A program made the position numbers and the translations under genes. This document shows positions 10,647 to 21,235 of a stretch of DNA of 64,000 bases, in pieces. The DNA is from Mycolicibacter terrae. GTDB lineage: Bacteria > Actinomycetota > Actinomycetes > Mycobacteriales > Mycobacteriaceae. The notes beneath the pieces were generated by a model. It searched no databases, had not been told where the DNA came from, and was given only the letters and a program-made list of their open reading frames with translations. Location of the stretch: contig NZ_AP022564.1 in NCBI RefSeq assembly GCF_010727125.1, forward strand, positions 1,922,001 to 1,986,000, in the 5' to 3' direction. Position 1 is the first letter of the stretch; every line of letters starts with the position of its first letter.

Positions 10647-11408
10647 TCAGCAGGTCACCGCCGGCTCGGCGGGCTCAGCGGTCACCGCGGTGTCCCCTGC
10701 TCTCGGGCGCCGACCGTGGGTGCGCACCTCGTAGACCAGCAGCGCCACCCCGACCGCGGCGGTGCACGCCGACACCGCGAACAGCAGCGGGCTCACATCG
10801 CCGGTCAGGGCGTCGCCGAGCACCACCACCGCGGCGGTGCCCGGCAGCAGCCCGATCAGGGAGGCCACCGTGTAGGGCAGCAGTCGCACCGCCGACGCGC
10901 CGGCGGCGTAGTTGATCACCGAGAACGGGATGGCCGGAATCAGCCGCAGCGACACCACCGCCGGCCACCCGCGCTGACGCAGCCGGGCGTCCAGCGAGTG
11001 CATCCGCGGATGGCGCACCACCCGGCTCAGCTGCCATCCGAACAGCCGCATCAGGATCAGCACGATCACGGCGCTCAGCGCGCTGGCCCCCACCGCCAGG
11101 ACGACACCGAGCCACGGCCCGAACAACAGGCCGGCGGCCAGGGTGAACGCGGTCCGGGGGAACGGGAACACGGTGACCACGGTGTGCGCGGCCAGAAACG
11201 CCAGCGGAAACCACGGGCCCAACGTCTGCGCCCAATCGCGTAACTGCACCGCGGTGGGCACCGGAACCAGCAGCGCCACCGCGACCAGGGCCACGATCAC
11301 CGCCGTCGTCAAAGCCAACCGCCACACCGCTACTTGGCGAGCGGTGGCCACCAGCGCCGGCCATGCGCTGCGCAGCGCCTGCGGGATTCCGGTGTCGGCG
11401 GAGTTCAC
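10647..11408 (-). CDS. TVP38/TMEM64 (DedA-like) membrane protein, Rv1491c-like
   Basis: 253 aa. About six hydrophobic segments, with the SNARE-associated/VTT domain core: FPFPRTAFTLAAG (about residues 100-112), the basic re-entrant region, and SLRLIPAIPFSVINYAAGAS (about 175-195). The family is implicated in membrane lipid scrambling or envelope homeostasis. Position upstream of and divergent from mutA agrees with Rv1491c. It is probably cotranscribed with the downstream deazaflavin protein. Confidence 0.87.
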   Translation of the reverse strand: MNSADTGIPQALRSAWPALVATARQVAVWRLALTTAVIVALVAVALLVPVPTAVQLRDWAQTLGPWFPLAFLAAHTVVTVFPFPRTAFTLAAGLLFGPWLGVVLAVGASALSAVIVLILMRLFGWQLSRVVRHPRMHSLDARLRQRGWPAVVSLRLIPAIPFSVINYAAGASAVRLLPYTVASLIGLLPGTAAVVVLGDALTGDVSPLLFAVSACTAAVGVALLVYEVRTHGRRPRAGDTAVTAEPAEPAVTC

Positions 11409-11517
11409 GGGGCTCAGGGTACGGGCCGATGGTTAACGCCTTGCGTCGCACGGCGGGCGTTTCTCCGCTCGGCGCACCTCGGCCGCACCCACCGACCGCC
11501 ATCATTTAGCCTGGTTA

Positions 11518-11556
11518 ACACGTGTCGAGTAGCGATACATCTGCTACTCATGAGTA
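11518..11556. promoter_or_regulatory. Cluster of palindromes upstream of mutA
   Basis: Three overlapping dyads lie just before the mutA ribosome site: ACACGTGT (11518-11525, perfect), GAGTAGC/GCTACTC (11527-11533 with 11543-11549, 9-nt spacer), and TACTCATGAGTA (11545-11556, perfect). The half-site GAGTA occurs three times in alternating orientation. This is a good candidate operator for mutAB control, but the regulator is unknown and none is encoded in the window. Confidence 0.45.
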
Positions 11557-11572
11557 ACAACAGGAGCCGCCG

Positions 11573-13495
11573 GTGTCAATCGACGTGTCCGCCGAAACCG
11601 CCGGCATGGAGGACGCCCGCGCCCGCTGGCGTGCCGCGGTGGCCGGGGTGCTGGCCAAGAGCCTGCGCCGCGAGCCCGCCGATATCGACTCAGAGACCGG
11701 CGGTGAGCCCGAGCGGCTGTTGGACACCCCGGTGCAGGGGCTGGACGGGTTCGCGATCCGGGCGCTCTACACCGCCCTCGACGCGCTGCCGGAGCCGCCG
11801 CTGCCGGGCAGCTGGCCCTACGTGCGTGGCGCCGACGCCCTGCGCGACGTCAACAGCGGCTGGAAGGTCGCCGAGGTCTTCCCGGCCAACGGCCCGGTGT
11901 CGTCCTCGCAGACCGCTTCGGACACTAACGGCGCCGTCCTGGGCGCGCTGACCGAAGGGGTCAGCGCGCTGGTGCTGCGGGTCGGGGACGGCGGAGTGCC
12001 GGCCGGTGAGCTGGGGCGCGTCTTCGACGACGTCTACCTGGGTCTGGTCCCGGTGCTCCTCGACGGAGCGGGGCCCGGCGACTACACCACCGTCGTCGAC
12101 GTGATGCTGACGCTGGTCGACGGCCTCGACCCGGACAATCGCGCCAACCTGTCGGTGGATCTGGGTGCCGACCCGTTGACCGCGCCGCTGGCCGGCCTGC
12201 CGGCTCCGGCGATCGAGGAGGTGATCGCGGCGGCGTCGCGCGCCGCCGGTCAGCGCGGGGTGCGGGCGATCGCGGTCAACGGACCGGCGTTGCACAACCT
12301 GGGCGCCGGCGCGGCCGAGGAGCTGGCCGGTGGACTGGCCGCGGCCGTGGCCTACCTGCGGCTGCTCACCGACGCCGGACTGTCTGTCGCCGATGCGGCC
12401 CACCAGATCAGCTTCCGGCTCGCCGCCGACGACGACCAGTTCATGACCATCGCCAAGATCCGGGCGGCGCGCAGGTTGTGGGCGCGGGTGACCGAGGTGG
12501 CCGGGGCGCCGGAGGCCGGCGCGGCCATCGTCCACGCCGAGACCTCCCGGGCGATGATGACCCAGCGGGACCCCTGGGTGAACATGCTGCGCACCACGCT
12601 GGCCGCATTCGGAGCCGGCGTGGGTGGCGCGGATACCGTGCTGGTGTGGCCATTCGACGCCGCGATTGCAGGCGGCCAGCCGGGCACCTCGGCGACGTTC
12701 TCCCGACGCATCGCGCGGAACACCCAGCTGTTGTTGCTGGAAGAGTCGCACCTGGGCCAGGTGCTGGACCCGGCCGGCGGATCGTGGTTCGTCGAAGACC
12801 TCACCGACCAGTTGGCACAGCAGGCGTGGCGGCAGTTCCAGGAACTCGAAAAGCATTCAGCGCTCGGCGGATTCGCGGCCGCCCGTGATCACCTCGCCGA
12901 TCGCATCGCCGGCGTCGCCGCCGACCGCGCCGACGACATCGCGCACCGTCGCCGCGCGATCACCGGGGTCAACGAGTATCCGAACCTGGACGAACCGCCG
13001 CTGCCGCCGTCCGCGACCCAGAACGCCCCGGCCGGCGTGCGGCGCTACGCGGCGCAGTTCGAGGCGTTGCGTGACCGGTCCGACGCGTACTTGGCGCGCA
13101 CCGGCGCCCGGCCGCAGGTGCTGCTGCTGCCGCTGGGCCCGATGGCCGAACACAACATTCGGACCACCTTTGCCGCCAATCTGCTGGCCTCGGGCGGTAT
13201 CGCGGTGATCAACCCCGGCACGGTGGACGCCGAGCGGGTGGCCACGGCTGTCGCGGAGGCCGGATCACCTGGTGCGGCGGTGTTGTGTGGCAGCGACGCC
13301 CGCTACGGCGCCGAAGCAGTCGCGGTCATCGGGGCGGCTCGCGCCGCCGGAGTCGACCGGGTCTACCTGGCGGGACCGGCTACGGCTCTAGGGGGCGGCC
13401 CGGCCGAGACCGATCCGAAGCCAGACGACTACCTGACCATGAAAATCGATGCGGTGCAGGCGTTGTCGGATTTACTCACCCGATTGGGGGCTTGA
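11573..13495 (+). CDS. mutA: Methylmalonyl-CoA mutase small subunit
   Basis: 640 aa, GTG start with AGGAG at 11561-11565. It is the non-catalytic beta subunit of the heterodimeric adenosylcobalamin mutase that interconverts methylmalonyl-CoA and succinyl-CoA. The TIM-barrel domain covers about residues 30-500 and the degenerate B12-like domain the rest. That last domain lacks the DxHxxG motif, as expected for the small subunit. It is followed after 5 nt by mutB. The position next to a PKS locus whose ATs look methylmalonyl-specific is noteworthy, although mutAB itself is a conserved mycobacterial locus. Confidence 0.96.
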   Translation: MSIDVSAETAGMEDARARWRAAVAGVLAKSLRREPADIDSETGGEPERLLDTPVQGLDGFAIRALYTALDALPEPPLPGSWPYVRGADALRDVNSGWKVAEVFPANGPVSSSQTASDTNGAVLGALTEGVSALVLRVGDGGVPAGELGRVFDDVYLGLVPVLLDGAGPGDYTTVVDVMLTLVDGLDPDNRANLSVDLGADPLTAPLAGLPAPAIEEVIAAASRAAGQRGVRAIAVNGPALHNLGAGAAEELAGGLAAAVAYLRLLTDAGLSVADAAHQISFRLAADDDQFMTIAKIRAARRLWARVTEVAGAPEAGAAIVHAETSRAMMTQRDPWVNMLRTTLAAFGAGVGGADTVLVWPFDAAIAGGQPGTSATFSRRIARNTQLLLLEESHLGQVLDPAGGSWFVEDLTDQLAQQAWRQFQELEKHSALGGFAAARDHLADRIAGVAADRADDIAHRRRAITGVNEYPNLDEPPLPPSATQNAPAGVRRYAAQFEALRDRSDAYLARTGARPQVLLLPLGPMAEHNIRTTFAANLLASGGIAVINPGTVDAERVATAVAEAGSPGAAVLCGSDARYGAEAVAVIGAARAAGVDRVYLAGPATALGGGPAETDPKPDDYLTMKIDAVQALSDLLTRLGA

Positions 13496-13500
13496 GAACC

Positions 13501-15798
<2,298 letters not shown>

Positions 15799-16788
15799 AT
15801 GGCCGACAACGTGTCCGACACCGTCAGCGAGTTGGCGGCGGCGGTGCGCTCCGGGGACCGCTCCGTGCTGCCGCGGGCCATCACCCTGGTGGAGTCCACC
15901 CGCGCCGACCACCGTCAGCAGGCCCAGAAGTTGCTGCTGGCGCTGCAGCCCGACGCCGGCGGGGCACGGCGGGTCGGTATCACCGGCGTCCCCGGCGTGG
16001 GCAAGTCGACCACCATCGAGGCGCTCGGGATGCACCTCATCGAGCACGGCCACCGGGTGGCGGTCCTGGCCGTCGACCCGTCGTCGACCCGCACCGGGGG
16101 CTCGATCCTGGGCGACAAGACGCGCATGCAGCGGCTGGCCGCACACCCCGACGCCTACATCCGCCCGTCGCCGACCTCGGGAACCCTGGGCGGGGTCGCC
16201 AAGGCCACCCGGGAGACGGTGGTGCTGCTGGAGGCCGCCGGCTTCGACGTGATCCTGATCGAGACCGTCGGCGTCGGCCAGTCCGAGGTGACGGTGGCCA
16301 ACATGGTCGACACCTTCGTCTTCTTGACCCTGGCCCGCACCGGCGACCAGTTGCAGGGCATCAAGAAAGGCGTGCTGGAGTTGGCCGACGTGGTGGTGGT
16401 CAACAAGGCCGACGGTGAACACCTCGCCGAGGCGCGAATGGCAGCACGGGAGCTGTCGGCCGCTATCCGGCTCATCTATCCACGTGAAACTCTTTGGCGC
16501 CCACCCGTTTTGACGATGAGTGCCATCGACGGTACCGGGCTGGCGGAATTCTGGGACACCGTCGAGCGGCATCGGCAGACGCTGATCGACGCCGGCGAGT
16601 TCGACAGCCGGCGGCGCGCGCAGCAGGTGGAGTGGACCCGGCAGCTGGTGCGGGACGCGGTGCTGGAGCGGACGCTGTCGGATCCCTCGGTGCGCGAGGT
16701 GCGTACCGAGGTGGAACAGCAGGTCCTCAACGGTGAACTGACCCCCGCACTGGCCGCCCAGCAAATCCTGGCCGCCATCTGGCGCTAG
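15799..16788 (+). CDS. meaB: MeaB-type G3E GTPase, mutase chaperone (Rv1496-like)
   Basis: 329 aa, starting directly on the base after the mutB stop (TAG-ATG). G3E-family GTPase with Walker A GVPGVGKST (Lys69), AVDPSS switch region, ETVGVGQSE Walker B, and VVNKAD base-recognition motif. It gates cofactor loading and protects methylmalonyl-CoA mutase from inactivation. The gene order mutA-mutB-meaB makes a single functional operon. Confidence 0.95.
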   Translation: MADNVSDTVSELAAAVRSGDRSVLPRAITLVESTRADHRQQAQKLLLALQPDAGGARRVGITGVPGVGKSTTIEALGMHLIEHGHRVAVLAVDPSSTRTGGSILGDKTRMQRLAAHPDAYIRPSPTSGTLGGVAKATRETVVLLEAAGFDVILIETVGVGQSEVTVANMVDTFVFLTLARTGDQLQGIKKGVLELADVVVVNKADGEHLAEARMAARELSAAIRLIYPRETLWRPPVLTMSAIDGTGLAEFWDTVERHRQTLIDAGEFDSRRRAQQVEWTRQLVRDAVLERTLSDPSVREVRTEVEQQVLNGELTPALAAQQILAAIWR

Positions 16789-16852
16789 CGCGTTGCGCCC
16801 CGCGCGCGGTAACACGACTTATGTGCGCCGGTCACGAGGTAGATTCCCAGCC

Positions 16853-18118
16853 ATGACGCAGCATCCAGATGCGCGCCAGACGGCGCTTCCGGCGAACGTG
16901 CACGGCGCGGCGGACCCGAACTTCGCCTGGGCCGTGCGTGCCTTCGGCGCGATGTTCCCCGGCCGCCGCTACGGCGGCGGGGCGCTGGCCGTCTACCTGG
17001 ACGGCAAACCCGTCGTCGACGTGTGGACCGGATGGTCGGACCGGGCGGGCCGGGTGCCGTGGTCGGCCGACACCGGCGCCATGGTGTTCTCGGCGACCAA
17101 GGGCGCGGCGTCGACGGTCATCCATCGGCTGGTCGACCGGGGTCTCATCGACTATGACGCCCCGGTGGCGCAGTACTGGCCGGATTTCGGCGCGAACGGC
17201 AAGTCCGCGATCACCGTCCGGCAGCTGTTGGGCCACCGGGTGGGGCTGACGCACCTACACGGCGCCAGCAGGACAGACCTACTGGACCACGCGACGATGG
17301 AAGCGCGGATGGCCGCCGCGGCACCGGGACGTGAGTTCGGGAAACCCGCCTACCATGCGTTGACCTACGGCTGGCTGCTCTCGGGGCTGGCCCGGGCCGT
17401 CACCGGCACCGGCATGCGCGAATTGTTCCGCGCCGAGCTTGCCGCCCCGCTGGACACCGACGGGCTGCACCTGGGCCGGCCGCCCGTCGACTCGCCGACC
17501 GTCGCCGCGGAGATCATCATGCCCCAGCGCGGCCGCGGCAACCGGCTCGTGGAGCTGCTGGCAACCAGGACGGCCGCGATGTTGCCGTACGGCGGCTTCG
17601 GCGCCATCTACTTTCCCGGTGTGATGGGCACCTTGCGCGGCGACACCCCGCTGCTGGACACCGAGGCTGCCGCCGTCAACGGGGTGGCCACCGCACGCGG
17701 CCTGGCCCGCCTCTACGGCGCACTGGCCCACGGCGGGCAGATCGACGGTACCCAGCTGTTGTCGCGCCGGCTGGTCGATGGCCTGACCGGTCGACGAAGC
17801 CTGGAACTGGACCGCACTGTCGGGTTTCCGTTGGCGTTCCACCTGGGCTATCACGCGGTTCCGTTCGGATCGGTGTTGCCGGGCTTCGGTCACGTCGGGC
17901 TGGGTGGTTCGATGGGCTGGGCCGACCCGGCCTCCGGGCTGGCGATCGGCTTCGTGCACAACCGGCTGCTGACCCCGTTCCTGGCGGTCGACCACGCAGG
18001 TTTCGTCGGCACCGCCGCGCTGATCCGCCGGGGCGTCGCCCAGGGCCGCCGGCACGGATTCACCCCGGTCCCGCTGCTCGGGGCGCCGTTCCCCGAGCGC
18101 GATGCCGCAACCGGGTAG
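16853..18118 (+). CDS. lipL: Beta-lactamase-fold esterase/lipase (LipL)
   Basis: 421 aa from ATG 16853. Serine hydrolase of the class C beta-lactamase/esterase VIII fold. The catalytic Ser-x-x-Lys is in FSATKGA (about residues 81-87), the YGW Tyr motif lies near residue 180, and a Gly-rich GHVGLGGS block lies near residue 345. The position after meaB and the length match Rv1497 (LipL). No clear signal peptide. It closes the conserved block; the lipid locus begins 42 bp further on with the thioesterase. Confidence 0.9.
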   Translation: MTQHPDARQTALPANVHGAADPNFAWAVRAFGAMFPGRRYGGGALAVYLDGKPVVDVWTGWSDRAGRVPWSADTGAMVFSATKGAASTVIHRLVDRGLIDYDAPVAQYWPDFGANGKSAITVRQLLGHRVGLTHLHGASRTDLLDHATMEARMAAAAPGREFGKPAYHALTYGWLLSGLARAVTGTGMRELFRAELAAPLDTDGLHLGRPPVDSPTVAAEIIMPQRGRGNRLVELLATRTAAMLPYGGFGAIYFPGVMGTLRGDTPLLDTEAAAVNGVATARGLARLYGALAHGGQIDGTQLLSRRLVDGLTGRRSLELDRTVGFPLAFHLGYHAVPFGSVLPGFGHVGLGGSMGWADPASGLAIGFVHNRLLTPFLAVDHAGFVGTAALIRRGVAQGRRHGFTPVPLLGAPFPERDAATG

Positions 18119-18160
18119 CCGTCCCCCGCCGGGCCGGCCGGCCCCGTTAGGGTGTCCCGA

Positions 18161-18871
18161 GTGACTGACCGTACGCCGAAGCTCTACATCTTCCCGCACG
18201 CCGGCGGGGCGCCGCAGTACTACATTCCGTTCTCCAAGGCGTTCGCCACCGATGTCAAACGCATCGGTGTGCAGTATCCGGGGAAGGGCGGCAACCATGA
18301 CCTCGGTGCGTTCACCAGCATCGAGGACCTCGCCGACCGGGTCTGCGAGAAGCTGCCCTCGCCGACCGACGGGCCGGCCGCCTTCTTCGGGCACAGCATG
18401 GGCGCGTTGCTGGCCTTCGAGGTGGCCCGCCGGTTCGAGGCCGACGGAAAGGCGGTCGCGGCGTTGTTCCTGTCCGCCGCCGGTGCGCCGGGACGAGCCG
18501 GATATGACAACATCGGCGATTCCGATCGGGGGTTGCTCGAGGCGGTCGGCCAGATGACCGGGGTCAATCCGGAGTTCCTGGAGAATGAGGAGTTCGCGGC
18601 CAAGATCCTCCCGACGCTGCGCGGCCTGAAAGCGATCGCGAATTACGATTGTCCACCTGAGGCCCGGGTGTCCTGCCCGATCTTCGCCTTTCACGGCGAC
18701 GAGGATGACGTGGCCACCACCGACAAGGTCGCGCCGTGGGCCGAGCGCACCACCGCGGAGTTCAGCGTGCGGACGTTCACCGCGCCCGGCCACCACTTCT
18801 ACCTCAACGAACACCTGCCGGAACTCGTCGGCGCCATCGAGGAGAAACTTGCGGTCTATTGCCGGCAGTGA
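18161..18871 (+). CDS. tesA: TesA-like type II thioesterase of the phthiocerol-type locus
   Basis: 236 aa from GTG 18161, with AGGG at 18149-18152 as ribosome site; an in-frame GTG at 18152 would sit on that site. Alpha/beta-hydrolase with the type II thioesterase opening LYIFPHAGG, nucleophile Ser79 in GHSMG, Asp in the GDEDD loop, and His211/His212 in PGHHFYLN. It resembles M. tuberculosis TesA (Rv2928), which sits just upstream of fadD26-ppsA and is needed for PDIM/PGL release or editing; the same order is seen here. Expected to act in the cytosol on acyl-PKS intermediates. Confidence 0.88.
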   Translation: MTDRTPKLYIFPHAGGAPQYYIPFSKAFATDVKRIGVQYPGKGGNHDLGAFTSIEDLADRVCEKLPSPTDGPAAFFGHSMGALLAFEVARRFEADGKAVAALFLSAAGAPGRAGYDNIGDSDRGLLEAVGQMTGVNPEFLENEEFAAKILPTLRGLKAIANYDCPPEARVSCPIFAFHGDEDDVATTDKVAPWAERTTAEFSVRTFTAPGHHFYLNEHLPELVGAIEEKLAVYCRQ

Positions 18872-19433
18872 CACCGGCCCGACGACGGTAACCCTGTGAA
18901 ATACCTGTTGGTGCCGGTGTGACCCCTGGTGCTGGGGACAATTTCTGCGCTAGCATTCTGGGTCTGTCGCGTCAGCCCTGTATGACAGCCATAAATTCCC
19001 TGTCAACAGCGCCTACGTGGTAGCCTCCGCGGGAGGGAAACACCTGGGATGTCGGGGTCCAAGGCGTTTTTGCGTAGGTTCCAAACATTCAGAAGGGGTA
19101 CCCGTGTCGATGGTCGAATCACCCGCTCCGGCCGTGTCGGCCGCGCGATCTCGGCGCCCGGACGTACCCGCCCCCACCTTTGACCGGCATGGCGGGCAAC
19201 TGGCCCCGGGTAAGGCCGAAGTACTCAGCTGAGCAGGTCGGGCAGCGTTGCCCACGGACCTGACTTCGCAGGGGGGAAGCATCCCAAATGTCGCTAATCC
19301 AATTGCATACCTCCGCTGTGCAGGGACATCGCGCAGCGAAATCGTCAGTTCGGACCACACGCCTGACTTACGGGGACGAAACACTCAGCAGGTGAGGTCC
19401 GCGGACCTGACAGCACAAGGAGAAAACATCGCT
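18872..19433 (+). other. 562-bp leader/promoter region upstream of fadD26, with repeated RBS-like elements
   Basis: There is no convincing gene in this, the longest gap of the window. Three related elements combine a (GA)CCTGAC box with a downstream purine-rich ribosome-site-like stretch: one from 19256 (ends in AAATG), one from 19361, and one from 19403, the last providing the fadD26 ribosome site AAGGAG. A further similar stretch, GAGGGAAACACC before GGGATG, lies near 19031-19050. A 42-codon open frame (GTG 19104 to stop 19232) with AGAAGGGG ahead of it could be a leader peptide, but it has no recognisable features. Promoter-like hexamers (TAGCAT near 18952) are weak. In M. tuberculosis a long regulatory gap also separates tesA from fadD26. 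Confidence 0.4.
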
Positions 19434-21191
19434 ATGCCGGTTACTCAATCGCACATCCCGACCCTGTTGGCGGACCGGGCCCGGGAAAAGCCGGATGCGC
19501 CTGCGTACACCTTCATCGACTTCGACGTCGACCCGGCCGGCTACCGCGAGACCGTGACCTGGTCGCAGCTGCGCAACCGCGCCCAGGTGGTGGCGGCCGA
19601 ACTGGCGGCCTGTGCATCCCCGGGTGACCGGGTGGCGCTGTTGGCCCCGCAGAGCATGGAGTACATCGTCGGGTTCTACGGCGCCCTGGAGGCGGGGATG
19701 ATCGCCGTTCCGCTGCCGGTGCCGATGTTCGGCGCGCACGACGAGCGCGTGTCAGCAGCACTGCGCGACTGCTCCCCGGCGGCGATCCTGACCACATCGG
19801 CGGCGGTCGGCGACATCGCCAGCACGGTTCGCGACCTCGGCGGCAAACCGCCGGTGGTGATCGAGGTCGACGCGCTGGACCTCGACTCGGCGCCGGTGGT
19901 GACACCCACCGCCACGGCGCACACCAAGACGGCGTTCTTGCAGTACACCTCCGGGTCGACCCGGACTCCCGCCGGCGTCATGGTCGGGCACCACAACGCG
20001 ATCGAGAACATGCGCCAGATGATCGCCGACACCTTCGAGGACCGCGGCAAGACCGTTCCGCCCGACACCACGCTGGTGGCGTGGCTGCCCTTCTACCACG
20101 ACCTGGGCCTGATGTGCGGCATCATCTTCCCGCTGGTGGGCGGCCACCAGGCGGTGCTCTTCAGCCCGATGGCGTTCCTGGCCAAGCCGGCCCGCTGGAT
20201 GCAGCTGGTGGCCAGTTACCCCAACACCTACACCGGTGGGCCCAACTTCGCCTATGAGCTGGCCATCCGGCGTACCTCCGACGAGGACATGGAGGGGCTG
20301 GACCTGGGCCACGTCCACACCTTCGCGTTCGGCGCGGAACGGGTGCACGCCGCCACACTGCGACGCGTCATCGACCGGTTCGCCAAATTCAACCTGCCGC
20401 CCGCCGCGCTGCGCCCCGGCTACGGCCTGGCCGAGGCCACCGTGTACCTCACGTCGAACACCCCGGGCAGCCCGCCGCCGACCGAGCGGTTCGACTACGC
20501 CAAGCTGGCGGACGGCTCGGCCGAGCTGAGCGGGGCCGAAGGCGGTGTCGAGCTGGTCAGCTGCGGTGTACCGCGCGCCTGCACGGTTCGCGTCGTGGAC
20601 CCCGACACCCAGATCGAGAACCCCGACGGCAAGGTCGGCGAGATCTGGGCGTACGGCCCGAACATCGCCGGAGGCTACTGGCACAACCAGCAGGCGACCG
20701 AGGCGGCTTTCGCCGGCAAGCTGGTCGAACCGTCGCCGGGTACGCCACAGGGGCCCTGGCTCAAGACCGGCGACCTCGGGGTGATCTCCGGTGGGGAGCT
20801 CTACATCGTCGGCCGGATCAAGGACCTGCTGATCGTCGACGGGCGCAACCACTACCCGGACGACATCGAGGCCACCGTCCAGGAGATCACCGGCGGGCGC
20901 GTCGCTGCGGTGTCGGTCCCGAACAGCCGGTCGGAGGAGCTTGTTACGATCGCCGAGTTCAAGAACAAGGGGCGCTCGGAAGAGGAGGTCCTGGACAGGC
21001 TGAACGAGGTGAGGCGGAAGGTCACGGCCGCGCTGTCGAAGGCGCACGGCCTGGCGATCGGCGATCTGGTCCTGGTGCCGCAGGGCGCCATCCCGATCAC
21101 GACCAGCGGCAAGATCCGGCGCTCCAGTTGCGTGGAGATCTACCAGCGGGACGGGTTCGACCGACTGGATGCTTCCGCTCGGTCTGTGTGA
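19434..21191 (+). CDS. fadD26: Long-chain fatty acyl-AMP ligase, FadD26-like
   Basis: 585 aa from ATG 19434; AAGGAG lies 11 nt upstream, and a longer open frame through the leader is rejected. ANL-superfamily enzyme with the P-loop YTSGSTRTPAG (from about residue 171), a YGLAEAT motif, and the C-terminal RIKDLLIVDGRNHYPDDIE hinge region. It looks like the FAAL class, which activates a fatty acid as acyl-AMP and passes it to a PKS acyl carrier protein without CoA. The protein begins MPVT and closely resembles M. tuberculosis FadD26, the starter-loading enzyme of phthiocerol synthesis. Its acceptor here should be the N-terminal ACP of Pks2. The stop overlaps a relic of a PKS tail (21188-21235). 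Confidence 0.92.
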   Translation: MPVTQSHIPTLLADRAREKPDAPAYTFIDFDVDPAGYRETVTWSQLRNRAQVVAAELAACASPGDRVALLAPQSMEYIVGFYGALEAGMIAVPLPVPMFGAHDERVSAALRDCSPAAILTTSAAVGDIASTVRDLGGKPPVVIEVDALDLDSAPVVTPTATAHTKTAFLQYTSGSTRTPAGVMVGHHNAIENMRQMIADTFEDRGKTVPPDTTLVAWLPFYHDLGLMCGIIFPLVGGHQAVLFSPMAFLAKPARWMQLVASYPNTYTGGPNFAYELAIRRTSDEDMEGLDLGHVHTFAFGAERVHAATLRRVIDRFAKFNLPPAALRPGYGLAEATVYLTSNTPGSPPPTERFDYAKLADGSAELSGAEGGVELVSCGVPRACTVRVVDPDTQIENPDGKVGEIWAYGPNIAGGYWHNQQATEAAFAGKLVEPSPGTPQGPWLKTGDLGVISGGELYIVGRIKDLLIVDGRNHYPDDIEATVQEITGGRVAAVSVPNSRSEELVTIAEFKNKGRSEEEVLDRLNEVRRKVTAALSKAHGLAIGDLVLVPQGAIPITTSGKIRRSSCVEIYQRDGFDRLDASARSV

Positions 21192-21235
21192 GCGATGACG
21201 AGCTGCTCGCGCGGCTTTCGGGGAGGTTGAGTTGA
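21188..21235 (+). pseudogene. Fossil of the pks2 3' end (docking tail) between fadD26 and pks1
   Basis: Sixteen codons that would read VSDDELLARLSGRLS-stop. They match, with only three or four base changes, the last codons of Pks2 (31305-31351, [19 protein letters not shown]), and include the same TTGA overlap with the TTG start of the following PKS. No ribosome site or longer frame supports translation. The simplest reading is that the pks1 front was copied together with the end of the gene that precedes pks3 and was joined behind fadD26. Confidence 0.85.

Noticed and set aside
19104..19232. 42-codon open frame in the tesA-fadD26 gap
   Set aside because: It has a ribosome-site-like AGAAGGGG, but no recognisable sequence features; kept only as a remark in the intergenic entry.
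18872..19433. Insertion-sequence remnant or tRNA in the long intergenic gap
   Set aside because: No terminal inverted repeats, transposase similarity, or cloverleaf pattern could be found.
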